Below are positions 1 through 8,287 of a stretch of 33,914 nucleotides of DNA, piece after piece. The position numbers were made by a program, and so were the translations under genes. The DNA comes from Yoonia sp. (lineage in GTDB: Bacteria; Pseudomonadota; Alphaproteobacteria; Rhodobacterales; Rhodobacteraceae): assembly GCA_029252195.1 (NCBI GenBank), contig JAQXBV010000071.1, forward strand, positions 1 through 33,914. The letters run 5' to 3'. Position 1 is the first letter of the stretch. Each line of letters begins with the position of its first letter. Below the pieces are notes generated by a model. It had not been told where the DNA came from. It did no database searches and worked only from the letters and a program-made list of their open reading frames with translations.

Positions 1-101
1 TAACTGTTTAATTACAATATGTTATTAAGTTAACATAGTGACTGAATTTTCCTGCTATCATTATGATTTAAGCCTAGCCGATATCGTTGGCGTTGTGTGC
101 T

Positions 102-1904
102 TCAGAATTGCTTTAACCAGGGGAACTTTAAGCGAGAAATCGCTTCATATCGTGTTTTGATACTAGCCCCGCCGTAAGAGGTGCTTGCGACGTCACCTTG
201 ACCGTGTCCCGTGTAAATGTCGTTGATTTCTTTAGAAATTCCCGCATCACGAAACATGTTTTTCAGTGTTCTACGGAACGAGTGCGCAGACTTTAATGGA
301 TCAGGAATGAGTTTGGCCAAGATTGGGTTGATAGCTGCTCCTGCGCTTGTACTACAAAGTCCGTTCCCGTCTATGGGGTAGTCAAACAAGCGACCTTCTC
401 CTTGGGGTGGAAGAACCAGAGTTGGGTGTAGAGGTACGATCCGTTTTGACCCGATGTTCTTTGCCTTCAGCACTGTAAACGTCCGAATGCCATCATCATC
501 AACATTGAAACACTCCCATGTTAGACAGCCAACCTCTGATAGCCTTAATCCTGTTGTCGCCTTGATGCACAGCAGTAGACGCTCTTGCGGTTCCCAATCG
601 TAGGTAAATATGCGGTCTAGCTCCAACGGGGTAAACCCTTGCCAATGGTGGCGTTGCTTTCCCTTGCGTTTGAAGTTTATTTCTCGAAAAGGATTTTGCT
701 TAATATAACCTTTCTGAACACAATAGGTCAGTAAACTCGAAACCTGCCAGTTTCTGTCAACGATGGTGCGCTGTGAAAGGTTTGGCTGAACCTCCAATTG
801 TTCCTCAATAAAGGTGTATGCTTGGACAGAAGTCAATTCGCTAAGCCTGTAGTCACCAACAAGCTTCAAGAACAAATTAACACCACGATACATTTTGTTT
901 TTGGTATTCGGTTTATCATACTCTTTTTCGACTTGGGCGAAGTATGAATCCCGTACATCTGAAATCCGAAGCTCTTCTATCTGTTTTACCTGTCTGTTAC
1001 GTTCAGCTTGTTGCGGCTGAAGAAGCGGCTCATCACCTAGCTCCTTTTCCAGTAATGCTTGCAAGGCGATAAAGTTTATTTCCGTGAAAATGTCTCCATC
1101 TAATTCCACCACTTTCTGACGCTGTACTTTCTGAAATACAGGTGACGGAAAACCTTGTTCCTTTGCTGCAGTCGTTAACAGGTCCTCGAAGAACGAATGC
1201 ACAACTTCTGTATTGTACAAGTCTAATAGACCTTCTTGATGTGCGGTTAGTGCTGAGCCTGAGGGGGCATTTAGAGCCTCAAGCACCATACGATGTAGCT
1301 CTTCGTCTAAGAGCCACTTCTCTTGGTATTCTGAGAGCGTAAGCTCCACTGGTAAACCAATGCTCATAAATGCCGTAAGGATTCCATTTGGTATTTTAGG
1401 ATCATCCGTTTTAGCGTCATAGCCAATTGTATCCATAACAATCTGCAGGGCAGCATCTGTGCGTTCTGTCACATTATCTTGATCTTCAGCAAACTGCGTG
1501 TAGCTATCCAGTGTAGCCTTCATCTTTTGAAGCGACAAATAATCGGTTTTGGGATCTAGTACGGGGATGTTGCCACGGTGGTAATTGAAAGCCTTGGCAA
1601 GTTCCATGAGCGTATGGATTGCAAAGTCAGTCATCTTGTTGAGGCCCACTTGCTGAACTTCAATCTGTTTTTGATCCATTACCTTGTAGATCTCTTGTCC
1701 AAGCAGCATCTTTTTTTTCTCTGCTATAGCAAGATCAGTAGTGCCTGTGGCTCTTCGCAGGTTGGTTGACCCACCTTTGCCACGGCCAAATAGATGCCGA
1801 ATGGCCCGTGGGATGCTCACTTCAATAGAGTACTTGCCCTTTACGAGGACGACTCGTGGCGCTGAGTAGTCTGCCCAACCTAGTTTTTGGCTATCATTGA
1901 CCAT
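102..1904 (-). CDS. Tyrosine recombinase (integrase) of an integrated element
   Basis: The 600-residue protein is a tyrosine-type site-specific recombinase. The C-terminal third carries the catalytic set: R454 in TTGLRLSEVG, H541 and R544 in HSFRR, H567 in YTGHGQ, and nucleophile Y577 in STSYGG. The N-terminal ~90 residues (VKGKYSIEVSIPRAIRHLF) resemble the DNA-binding heads of long alphaproteobacterial integrases. Residues ~310-410 look like the SAM-like core-binding domain. At 600 aa it is longer than lambda-type integrases (~350 aa). Its start lies 107 bp from the 3' end of tRNA-Met, the usual arrangement for an element inserted in a tRNA gene, so the element should extend leftward beyond the window. 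The gene is visibly AT-richer than the rest of the window, consistent with transfer. It appears intact. The partner element type (phage, ICE or genomic island) cannot be told. Confidence 0.93.
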   Translation of the reverse strand: MVNDSQKLGWADYSAPRVVLVKGKYSIEVSIPRAIRHLFGRGKGGSTNLRRATGTTDLAIAEKKKMLLGQEIYKVMDQKQIEVQQVGLNKMTDFAIHTLMELAKAFNYHRGNIPVLDPKTDYLSLQKMKATLDSYTQFAEDQDNVTERTDAALQIVMDTIGYDAKTDDPKIPNGILTAFMSIGLPVELTLSEYQEKWLLDEELHRMVLEALNAPSGSALTAHQEGLLDLYNTEVVHSFFEDLLTTAAKEQGFPSPVFQKVQRQKVVELDGDIFTEINFIALQALLEKELGDEPLLQPQQAERNRQVKQIEELRISDVRDSYFAQVEKEYDKPNTKNKMYRGVNLFLKLVGDYRLSELTSVQAYTFIEEQLEVQPNLSQRTIVDRNWQVSSLLTYCVQKGYIKQNPFREINFKRKGKQRHHWQGFTPLELDRIFTYDWEPQERLLLCIKATTGLRLSEVGCLTWECFNVDDDGIRTFTVLKAKNIGSKRIVPLHPTLVLPPQGEGRLFDYPIDGNGLCSTSAGAAINPILAKLIPDPLKSAHSFRRTLKNMFRDAGISKEINDIYTGHGQGDVASTSYGGASIKTRYEAISRLKFPWLKQF

Positions 1905-1920
1905 AACAACAGCCAGTGTG

Positions 1921-1952
1921 TTGTGTCATGTGTTGTGTCAACGGTTGTGTCA
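1921..1952. repeat. Three 8-bp direct repeats with 12-bp period upstream of the integrase
   Basis: TTGTGTCA occurs at 1921-1928, 1933-1940 and 1945-1952, exactly 12 bp apart. On the minus strand this reads TGACACAA three times just upstream of the integrase start codon. Possible roles are arm-type integrase sites, a regulator or excisionase site, or integrase autoregulation. The role is inference; the repeats are seen directly. Confidence 0.8.
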
Positions 1953-1961
1953 AATGCTTTG

Positions 1962-1982
1962 CCATACCCCTTTTTAGTATGG
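1962..1982. repeat. Inverted repeat CCATAC-N9-GTATGG near the attachment site
   Basis: Arms of 6 bp (1962-1967 and 1977-1982) flank CCCTTTTTA. It lies between the integrase repeats and the 3' end of the tRNA. It could be a recombinase binding site or a weak hairpin; nothing in the sequence decides. Confidence 0.4.
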
Positions 1983-2010
1983 ATTTTACTTAAAAACAAG
2001 GGGAGGAGGT

Positions 2011-2087
2011 TGGTGGCGTGGGGGAGACTTGAACTCCCGACCTATCGATTATGAGTCGATCGCTCTAACCAACTGAGCTACCGCGCC
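2011..2087 (-). tRNA. tRNA-Met (anticodon CAU)
   Basis: The 77-nt gene includes an encoded CCA (TGG at 2011-2013 on the plus strand). The acceptor starts GGCGCGG, the D arm is AGCTCAGTTGGTTAGAGC, the anticodon stem ATCGA/TCGAT encloses loop CTCATAA (anticodon CAU), and the T arm is GGGAG-TTCAAGT-CTCCC. Overall it resembles elongator tRNA-Met; tRNA-Ile2 also has CAU and cannot be fully excluded. Acceptor pair 5-68 is C-A, a mismatch, on the 3' half that faces the integrase. It is the likely insertion site of the element on the left. Confidence 0.93.
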
Positions 2088-2097
2088 AACGTGGCTC

Positions 2098-2126
2098 CGA
2101 TTACGCAAAGCGGGCAGGGGTGTCAA
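2098..2126 (-). promoter_or_regulatory. Sigma-70-type promoter of the tRNA-Met gene
   Basis: On the minus strand TTGACA (2126-2121) is followed after exactly 17 nt by TAATCG (2103-2098), with 10 nt to the first tRNA base. A perfect -35 box with ideal spacing fits a strong stable-RNA promoter. Confidence 0.7.
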
Positions 2127-2231
2127 ACCGATTCTTGGTCAGATCTCCGCTTTTCGGCACTTCACGTCCAACAAAGTGAAAAGCGGGCTGATTTGACCTG
2201 ACTTTTTGCGCGGATAACACGCGGGCGGCGA

Positions 2232-2249
2232 GATGGGTTAAAACCCATC
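2232..2249. repeat. Perfect hairpin GATGGGTT-AA-AACCCATC
   Basis: Arms are 2232-2239 and 2242-2249. It lies in the galM/tRNA gap (2088-2309), which holds no credible gene. No T run follows on either strand. It may be an mRNA 3'-end or processing hairpin for the galactoside operon. Confidence 0.45.
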
Positions 2250-2292
2250 CTACGTCATTGACGCAAATAACAGCCCGTCGTGCTTGGATAAA

Positions 2293-2307
2293 GCCACCGA
2301 TTGTGGC
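2293..2307 (-). terminator. Weak hairpin just after galM, possible terminator
   Basis: On the minus strand GCCAC-AATCG-GTGGC is followed by TTTAT, immediately downstream of the galM stop codon. The stem is only 5 bp, so this is a weak candidate for the end of the ten-gene operon. Confidence 0.3.
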
Positions 2308-2309
2308 GG

Positions 2310-3263
2310 CTAGGCCTCGAACCGCCAAGCTGTTGTTTGCGCGTAATGCTCGCCCGCTTTCAGCCTGATCGACGGGAAATTGCGGTGGTTGGGCGCATCG
2401 GGCCAGCTTTGAGCCTCAATCGCCAAGGCGCCGTAATTGGCAGGCGCCGAGCGTCCGTCGAAAATCTGGATACCGGGTTCGGTGGTCGCCATGGTCATTT
2501 TCACGCCGCTTTCACCCGTCAGCCAGACCACATCGCGGAGGGGTTGTTTGGTCGTGGCGGTGCAGAAGTTGTGATCGAAGACATGTGTACCGCGCGTGAT
2601 GACGGGGCCATCGCGCAGATCCATCAGCGTGTCGGCGACTTCTGCGATTTCGCCTGTCGGGCAGACGTCCGCGTCGGTTGGCAGGTAATGGTCGGCCGCG
2701 ATTTGTAAGCGGTGGCCTGTCCAGTCATCCGTGCCGTCCATGTTCCAATAGCCGTGCTGCGCGAGGTTCATCATGGTGTCGGCATCGCTGGTCCCAGACA
2801 GGGTCAAGGTGAGCGTTGCAGGTGCTGTCACCGCGTAAGTCGCGCGGATCACCCGCGTGCCTGGAAGACCGCAGAGGCCGTCGCCGAGTGTGACTTCAAG
2901 GGTTGCCCGAGAGGCGGTTTGCTCAACGACAGACCAGACCTGAAAATGCGTCGCGTCCTTGCCTGAATGGAGATGGATGCGCCCGTCTTGGTTGCGCTCC
3001 AATTCGTGCATCATGCCTTCGATTTTGACCTGCGCGGTGCTGATCCGGTTGGCGATGGGCCCGATGATGGTGCCATGATAGCGCCAATCGGCCGCATAGG
3101 CCAAAACGTCGTCCGTCCCGCGCGTGAGGTTATAATTGACCCCTGCAAGCCGCACGTCATGCAGGGCCGCACCCAGCGTAAGGACTGCGACTTTCAGGTC
3201 GCCAGCTTCAAGCGTGATCCGCTCTACATCGCCCCCGTCGGCGGTCGTCCCAAAAAGGGTCAT
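2310..3263 (-). CDS. galM: Aldose 1-epimerase (galactose mutarotase)
   Basis: The protein interconverts alpha and beta anomers of galactose released by the two glycosidases encoded upstream. It has the galactose mutarotase-like fold signatures: NYNLTRGTDD, the GTIIGPIANRI stretch and HGYWNMDG, a central HVFDHNF segment, and a C-terminal EAQSWPDAPNH stretch that carries the family's catalytic glutamate region. The start at 3263 is chosen because its ATG overlaps the upstream beta-galactosidase stop (ATGA), although the frame stays open four codons further to another ATG. The resulting 317 aa is normal for GalM. It is the last gene of the operon. No signal peptide, so it is cytoplasmic. The fit to a galactoside pathway is good; the exact sugar preference is inferred. 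Confidence 0.88.
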   Translation of the reverse strand: MTLFGTTADGGDVERITLEAGDLKVAVLTLGAALHDVRLAGVNYNLTRGTDDVLAYAADWRYHGTIIGPIANRISTAQVKIEGMMHELERNQDGRIHLHSGKDATHFQVWSVVEQTASRATLEVTLGDGLCGLPGTRVIRATYAVTAPATLTLTLSGTSDADTMMNLAQHGYWNMDGTDDWTGHRLQIAADHYLPTDADVCPTGEIAEVADTLMDLRDGPVITRGTHVFDHNFCTATTKQPLRDVVWLTGESGVKMTMATTEPGIQIFDGRSAPANYGALAIEAQSWPDAPNHRNFPSIRLKAGEHYAQTTAWRFEA

Positions 3264-5161
3264 AGGGCCTCCCAATAGACGCCTGCCGCTGGGATGATTG
3301 TATCACCCCAGCGCTGCGCCTTGGGCGCATAGTTGAAGACAAGCCGATGCGTGTCGGTGTCGCGGATACGCAAGCCGTCAGGCAGGCTATAAGTCGTGAT
3401 GTCGAGCGTATCGCACAGCCCGCCGATAATCGCATCAAACGTCGCGTCGTCGGGCCAGCCTGCAAGGTAGCGGATGTTATCTTCGCCCATAATCGCGGGC
3501 TGACCATCTTTCGTCGAAAGATGGACCTGAGCGGTGCCTGTCAGGTGTTCGAACCAATGCAGGAAGCGCCCACCGCCTTGCAGCTTGACCTTCGCATTTG
3601 GCGGCAGGCTTTCGGTCAGGCTGACGGTCACGTCGACGTTGGGCAGGTGCGGGCCAAGCATATCGGGAATCGCAAGTTCGCGGGTTTTCGTGTCGCTGCG
3701 CGGGCCGATCAGGGCGATGCCTTCGAAAGCCTCCAAGGCTTTGCGGAAGGGATCAGACAGCGTCATGATCCCCGGCGCGAGCACAAGCTTGTAAGCGGAG
3801 AGATCGCTGACATCGGGCGGCAGAATATCAATATTCAGCCCCGCACGGCGCAGGGCGCGATACGCGGCGAAAGCAAGGCGGAACATCTCGAAATCCGCAC
3901 CCTGCGGCTGCACATCCCACGCCCATGCGCTCTCGTAGTCGAACACAAGAGCGACGGGGGCTTTGGCCGTGCCGACGTCTGGTAAGCTAGCGAATTCATC
4001 AGCGACTTGGCGGGCCTCTGCCAAGGCGGGGGCGGGGGCGCGGTCGGGGCGCAAGAGGCCCGCGTGCATCTGCTCTTGCGCAAAAGGGGCTTGCCGCCAG
4101 CGGAAATAGCAGACGGTTTCGGCGCCATGCGCAAAGGCCTCCCACGCCCAGAGGCGTGCCATTCCAGGAAGTGGCGCCGGGTTGTAGGGCGCCCAGTTCA
4201 CGGGGCCGGGCTGCTGTTCCATGACCCACATACGGCCGCGACCGACGGCGCGATACAGGTCATGGTGAAAGGCCTGATTGTCGGGATGCCCTTGGCGCAG
4301 GAATTTGAGCTTTTCCTTGGGCGTGCCCTCAATCCGGTCCGACAGGAATCCGATCGGATAGCTGTCCCAAGACGCGATATCGAGATCCGCGCCGACCTTC
4401 CAATGATCAAAGGTCGTGATGCGGCCCATGTAGTTGTGGATCAGTGGCGCGTCCGAATGGGCGCGAATGGCGTCGGCTTGCACTTTGTTGAACGCCACGA
4501 CTTGATCCGAAGAATACTGTCGAAAGGCCAATTGATGCGGGTGGTTGGGTTCCGTCACGGTCAAGTTTGGCAATTCGATTTGGTCGAATGTGTCGTAATC
4601 CATCGACCAAAACACATTGCCCCACGCGCGGTTGAGTGCGGCGGTGGATTGGTATTTCTGCGCAAGCCAGTCTTTGAAGCCGCGCTTTGCGGCCTCGGAA
4701 TAGGACAAGGTCGTATCGTGACAATCGTATTCATTGTCGATCTGCCATGCGGCGACATGCGGGTTCTTGCCGTAGCGCTCGGCCATCAGAGTGGCGATGC
4801 GGCGGCATTCGTCGCGGTAGGGCAGATGGCTAAAGTCATAATGCCTGCGCGAACCGAATTTGCGCGGATTACCCTGCGCATCGACGGGCAACATATCGGG
4901 GTGCTTGTCGACCATCCAACGCGGCGGGGTTGCCGTCGGCGTGCCAAGCACGACCTTGAGGCCAGCGCGGCCCAGCGTCTCAATCGCGCGGTCGAGCCAG
5001 TCCCAGGTCAGGACGCCCGCTTCGGCCTCCATCCGCGCCCATGCGAATTCGCCGATGCGCACCCATGTCAGGCCTGCGGCCGCCATTTCGGCCGCGTCGG
5101 TGGCCCATTCGGCCTCTGGCCAATGTTCTGGATAGTAACAGACGCCGAGGGTGCGTTTCAT
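3260..5161 (-). CDS. Beta-galactosidase, glycoside hydrolase family 42
   Basis: The 633-residue enzyme matches GH42 beta-galactosidases over its length. The N-terminus MKRTLGVCYYPEHWPE is typical. The acid/base is E144 in WQIDNEYDCH and the nucleophile is E315 in WVMEQQPGPVNW. The TIM barrel spans residues ~1-380, followed by the trimerisation (Rossmann-like) domain ~390-570 with VALVFDYESAWAWD, then a small C-terminal beta domain. No signal peptide is present, so it acts on imported beta-galactosides in the cytoplasm. It follows the lactonase gene by 42 nt and overlaps galM by 4 nt. Together with the GH36 enzyme it lets one operon handle both anomers. GH42 members often prefer plant or algal galacto-oligosaccharides over lactose; the natural substrate here is unknown. 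Confidence 0.95.
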   Translation of the reverse strand: MKRTLGVCYYPEHWPEAEWATDAAEMAAAGLTWVRIGEFAWARMEAEAGVLTWDWLDRAIETLGRAGLKVVLGTPTATPPRWMVDKHPDMLPVDAQGNPRKFGSRRHYDFSHLPYRDECRRIATLMAERYGKNPHVAAWQIDNEYDCHDTTLSYSEAAKRGFKDWLAQKYQSTAALNRAWGNVFWSMDYDTFDQIELPNLTVTEPNHPHQLAFRQYSSDQVVAFNKVQADAIRAHSDAPLIHNYMGRITTFDHWKVGADLDIASWDSYPIGFLSDRIEGTPKEKLKFLRQGHPDNQAFHHDLYRAVGRGRMWVMEQQPGPVNWAPYNPAPLPGMARLWAWEAFAHGAETVCYFRWRQAPFAQEQMHAGLLRPDRAPAPALAEARQVADEFASLPDVGTAKAPVALVFDYESAWAWDVQPQGADFEMFRLAFAAYRALRRAGLNIDILPPDVSDLSAYKLVLAPGIMTLSDPFRKALEAFEGIALIGPRSDTKTRELAIPDMLGPHLPNVDVTVSLTESLPPNAKVKLQGGGRFLHWFEHLTGTAQVHLSTKDGQPAIMGEDNIRYLAGWPDDATFDAIIGGLCDTLDITTYSLPDGLRIRDTDTHRLVFNYAPKAQRWGDTIIPAAGVYWEAL

Positions 5162-5203
5162 GGGAGAGCCTTTTGAGTGGTTGAGAAAAAGCGATGCGGG
5201 CGG

Positions 5204-6028
5204 TTAGCCCAAGATCACTTGATGCTCTGTTTGTCCGGTGTAGGTGGTTTCTAGGGCGAAGGTTTTGCCGTCGTCGTCTCCGTCTCGGCCGACTGCGGCA
5301 GAGGTACAGTAAAGCGTTTGCAGGTCTTTGCCGCCGAATGCGGGGCAAGAGGACTGGGTGGCGGGGATTGCGAAGGCTTCGATAAACTGGCCCTCGGGGT
5401 CGTAGACAGCCACGCGGCCCACGCCCCATTGTGCCGAAAAGAGGTTGCCTTGCGCATCGCAGACCGCACCATCGGGGCTGAAGTCGTTGCCGCGCAGGTC
5501 GATGTGCAACTTCGGCTCGTCTTTGGGCCAGCCATCAACGTCAAGCGCCACGGCCATGATCATTTGCGTATTCGTATCGGTAAAATAGGCGGTGTCCCCT
5601 GAGGGCGCAAAGCAGATCGCGTTTGTGATTTGCAGATCGCTGTAAAGCGTCCGCAACTCGCCTTTGTAATAGCGGTAGATCGCGCCTGCGCGCATTTCCG
5701 CATTGATCCCCATTGTGCCAATCCAGAAGCCGCCTTGCGGATCTGCACGGCCATCGTTTGAGCGGGTGATGGGATTGTCCACCTCCAGATCGCAAAGGAG
5801 GTTGCGGTCGCCTGTTACAATGTCAAACTGGTGCAGCCCAACGGCGGAGGCGATGATCAGCGTGTCGTGATCGACCCATCCAGCGGCAGAGACATAGTCG
5901 GCAAAATCCCAGTGCTGGCCCTTGGTGTGCAGCCGCTTGCCAAGGATATCGAACCAGAAAAGTTGGCGGCGCAAGGGATGCCAAAGTGGCCCTTCGCCAA
6001 GGGTGCATTTGGTGGCGTCAAAGATCAT
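5204..6028 (-). CDS. SMP-30/gluconolactonase-family sugar lactonase, probably galactonolactonase
   Basis: This 274-residue six-bladed beta-propeller belongs to the SMP-30/gluconolactonase/LRE family. The metal-binding residues are present: E12 in LGEGPLW, N91 in SNDGRAD, N136 in ITNAICF and D186 in SPDGAVCD. Its expected job is opening D-galactono-lactone produced by the SDR dehydrogenase, giving D-galactonate. The start ATG overlaps the dgoA stop (ATGA), which fixes the 5' end. The substrate is inferred from its place between dgoA and the beta-galactosidase; the family also acts on gluconolactone, arabinonolactone and xylonolactone. Predicted cytoplasmic. Confidence 0.9.
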   Translation of the reverse strand: MIFDATKCTLGEGPLWHPLRRQLFWFDILGKRLHTKGQHWDFADYVSAAGWVDHDTLIIASAVGLHQFDIVTGDRNLLCDLEVDNPITRSNDGRADPQGGFWIGTMGINAEMRAGAIYRYYKGELRTLYSDLQITNAICFAPSGDTAYFTDTNTQMIMAVALDVDGWPKDEPKLHIDLRGNDFSPDGAVCDAQGNLFSAQWGVGRVAVYDPEGQFIEAFAIPATQSSCPAFGGKDLQTLYCTSAAVGRDGDDDGKTFALETTYTGQTEHQVILG

Positions 6029-6633
6029 GGCTTGGCTGCATGATAGGCCGCGACCATATCATTGGCGCGAGCTTTGACTTCTGCGACCGAGAGGCCGGGT
6101 TTGTAGAGGGCCGAGCCGATGCCAAAGCCGTCTGCACTTGCCGCCATCCACTCGCCAAAGTTATCGGCACCAGCCCCCCCCACGGCATAGACCAGCGTCC
6201 CTTTGGGGAGGACCGCACGGATCGCTTTGATCCCTTCAGGACCGATCAGAGAGGCGGGGAAAATCTTGAGACCATCTGCCCCTGCCTTAAGCGCGGCAAA
6301 GCATTCAGTGGGCGTCATCACGCCCGGCCAGCTGGCCATGCCTGCGGTCTTGGTGGCGACGATGACCCTTTGATCGACGTTGGGCGAGACAATCAGTTTG
6401 CCACCCATTTGCGCCACGCGGCCCACATCCTCGACGGACAAAACTGTGCCCGCGCCGATCAGGGCGACGTCGCCATAGGCATCGGCCATTGCCTTGATGC
6501 TGGCAAAAGGGTCGGGCGAGTTGAGCGGGACTTCGATCTGGGTAATCCCCGCGTCAATCAAGGCCGCGGCAATGGGGGCCGCCTCGGATGGGGTGACGCC
6601 GCGCAAAATGGCGATCAGGGGAAGATGTGACAT
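6025..6633 (-). CDS. dgoA: 2-dehydro-3-deoxy-6-phosphogalactonate aldolase
   Basis: The 202-residue class I aldolase cleaves 2-dehydro-3-deoxy-6-phosphogalactonate to pyruvate and glyceraldehyde-3-phosphate. It matches E. coli DgoA closely in pattern: [20 protein letters not shown] with E34, GAGTVL, IVSPN, and the Schiff-base K123 in LKIFPAS, then YAVGGAG. The phosphate-binding GIGSALY is near the C-terminus. One difference from KDPG aldolases is WPG at 102-104 where those enzymes have CPG. It lies 4 nt after dgoK and overlaps the lactonase gene by 4 nt. Final step of the De Ley-Doudoroff pathway, cytoplasmic. Confidence 0.95.
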   Translation of the reverse strand: MSHLPLIAILRGVTPSEAAPIAAALIDAGITQIEVPLNSPDPFASIKAMADAYGDVALIGAGTVLSVEDVGRVAQMGGKLIVSPNVDQRVIVATKTAGMASWPGVMTPTECFAALKAGADGLKIFPASLIGPEGIKAIRAVLPKGTLVYAVGGAGADNFGEWMAASADGFGIGSALYKPGLSVAEVKARANDMVAAYHAAKP

Positions 6634-6637
6634 GCTG

Positions 6638-7525
6638 TTATCCTTTGAAGCGCTTGTAGGCGGCGGTCAGACCCGCGAGGGTAATGGCGTCGCCTTTCAC
6701 TTGGGTGGCGGGGGCCGATTGCGCGGCAAGGGCGCGCACATAAAGGGCAGAGAGGCCCCCCGCGCCAATGACCGCGATTTTCTGGCCAAGCCAGTAGGGT
6801 TTCGCACCCGCCAGTTCCGCACCGATCAGCAAACCCGACAGGCGGGCCTTGGCCGTGCCGTTTTGCATGCCATTGAGGAGACCCTCGGCCCGCAGTGAAA
6901 ATAGCCGCGCAGCGAGCCGTTCGGGGCGGGCCATGGCGTCAGCTACACCGCCGTCAAAGGCGTCGTTATCCCAGTCTTCGCTGTTCACGGAATGCTTGAG
7001 GACCGTATTGCCAGAAATCGCTGCAAAGAGATCGCCGGTCATAAAAGTCTGGAAACTCACGACCTCATCGGCGCTGATATGCGCCCATTTTGTATGGGTT
7101 CCGGGCAGGCAGATTACACCGTCCCAGTTTTTATTGCGCGCAAGGAAGCCCGCAATTTGGGTCTCTTCGCCGCGCATGACATCGGCGGGGTCGGCTTGGC
7201 TGAGGCCTGCAATGATATGCACGTCAAGATCGCCTGCGTCGGGTGTGCTGAACTCTTCGGGCGTGGCGGGGCAGGGCACGGCCGCATAGGGCGCCTCGAT
7301 CCAGCCTTGCTTGGCGCCGACCATGCCACAAGCGATGATGGGCACGCCCGCGTGATCCCACGCGCCGATGACGTCGCGCAATGCGGCCTCGAACTGATCG
7401 GGTGCAAGGCTGCCCATGCCTTTGTCAGAGCGGGCCTCGCCAAGCACCGTGCCACTGGCCGACATCGCCCAAATGCGCATGTTGCTTGTGCCCCAATCGA
7501 AGGCGATCCAATCCGGTTTTTGCAT
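6638..7525 (-). CDS. dgoK: 2-dehydro-3-deoxygalactonokinase
   Basis: The 295-residue protein has the DgoK pattern of the ASKHA kinase fold: [11 protein letters not shown] phosphate-1 loop at the N-terminus, [22 protein letters not shown], and [11 protein letters not shown]. It phosphorylates 2-dehydro-3-deoxygalactonate at O6 using ATP. The C-terminal [13 protein letters not shown] is the adenosine-binding region. It starts 3 nt after the SDR stop codon and ends 4 nt before dgoA. The usual partner dgoD (galactonate dehydratase), which makes its substrate, is not in the window. Confidence 0.95.
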   Translation of the reverse strand: MQKPDWIAFDWGTSNMRIWAMSASGTVLGEARSDKGMGSLAPDQFEAALRDVIGAWDHAGVPIIACGMVGAKQGWIEAPYAAVPCPATPEEFSTPDAGDLDVHIIAGLSQADPADVMRGEETQIAGFLARNKNWDGVICLPGTHTKWAHISADEVVSFQTFMTGDLFAAISGNTVLKHSVNSEDWDNDAFDGGVADAMARPERLAARLFSLRAEGLLNGMQNGTAKARLSGLLIGAELAGAKPYWLGQKIAVIGAGGLSALYVRALAAQSAPATQVKGDAITLAGLTAAYKRFKG

Positions 7526-7528
7526 ATC

Positions 7529-8287
7529 TTATCCCAACATCGACACGCCGCCATCTATGGCGATCACTTGTCCTGTCATCATGGCAGAGGCGCTGGACGC
7601 AAGAAAGAGCGTTCCACCAACCATATCTTCGGGCCTGATTATCGTCTTGAGCGCCTGGGTGTCCAGATGCGCATGGAGCGCCTCGGGGGTGGCCCACTCG
7701 CGCTCTTGCCGCTCCGTCATCACCCAGCCCGGCGCAAGTGCATTGATCCTGATCCCGCGCGGCCCCCACTCGCGGGCGAGCGAGCGGGTCATGCCCATGA
7801 TCCCTGCGTTCGAGGCGGTGTAGGGCACCAGCCGAGTCGAGCCGATCATGTAGCTGATGGAGGAATAATTCACGATGACCCCGCCATCGGGCATCCCTTC
7901 CACCACCTTTTGGCAGGCAAAGAAATAGGCCTTGAGGTTCACCGCCGTCATATCATCCCAGATTTGCGGGGTGATTTCGGTGGCGTCATAGCGCATATCA
8001 AAGGCCGCGTTATTGACCAGAACCTGCACCGGACCATGGGCCGTAGCGGCTTGATCAATCGCGGCACGCAGGCCCTCGGTGTCCGTAATATCGCCTTGGA
8101 TGAACAGCGGGGCGTTGCCGTGTTTCGCGCCCATTTGATGCACAAAAGCGCTGGCGTCAGAGCGGCCGATGAAGGCGACCTTGGGCCCTTGCCCCAAGAA
8201 CGCATCCGTCAGGACCGCCCCGATACCGTTGCCGCCGCCCGTGATGAAAACGGATTTTCCCGCGAGGTCAGGAAAGGTCGGGGTCAT
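7529..8287 (-). CDS. SDR-family dehydrogenase, probably D-galactose 1-dehydrogenase, with altered active site
   Basis: A 252-residue classical short-chain dehydrogenase. The nucleotide-binding GGGNGIG is at 17-23, NNAA at 92-95, N117 in VNLKAYF, S143 in YSSIS and Y156 in VPYTASN. The canonical active site is YxxxK; here position 160 is Asn, so the catalytic lysine is missing. The start at 8287 is chosen because its ATG overlaps the alpha-galactosidase stop (ATGA), although the frame is open 15 codons further. By position it should oxidise galactose to galactono-lactone, the first step before the lactonase. The tail GQVIAIDGGVSML is typical of the family. Whether the Asn variant is active, or the family uses it normally, cannot be decided from sequence. 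Confidence 0.82.
   Translation of the reverse strand: MTPTFPDLAGKSVFITGGGNGIGAVLTDAFLGQGPKVAFIGRSDASAFVHQMGAKHGNAPLFIQGDITDTEGLRAAIDQAATAHGPVQVLVNNAAFDMRYDATEITPQIWDDMTAVNLKAYFFACQKVVEGMPDGGVIVNYSSISYMIGSTRLVPYTASNAGIMGMTRSLAREWGPRGIRINALAPGWVMTERQEREWATPEALHAHLDTQALKTIIRPEDMVGGTLFLASSASAMMTGQVIAIDGGVSMLG

Noticed and set aside
2101..2328. 75-codon minus-strand frame between galM and tRNA-Met
   Set aside because: It overlaps the galM end, covers the tRNA promoter and hairpins, and shows no domain or ribosome-binding site.
4007..5176. 389-codon plus-strand open frame
   Set aside because: It lies wholly opposite the GH42 gene, has Cys/His/Arg-rich composition without domains, and reflects GC-rich codon use on the other strand.
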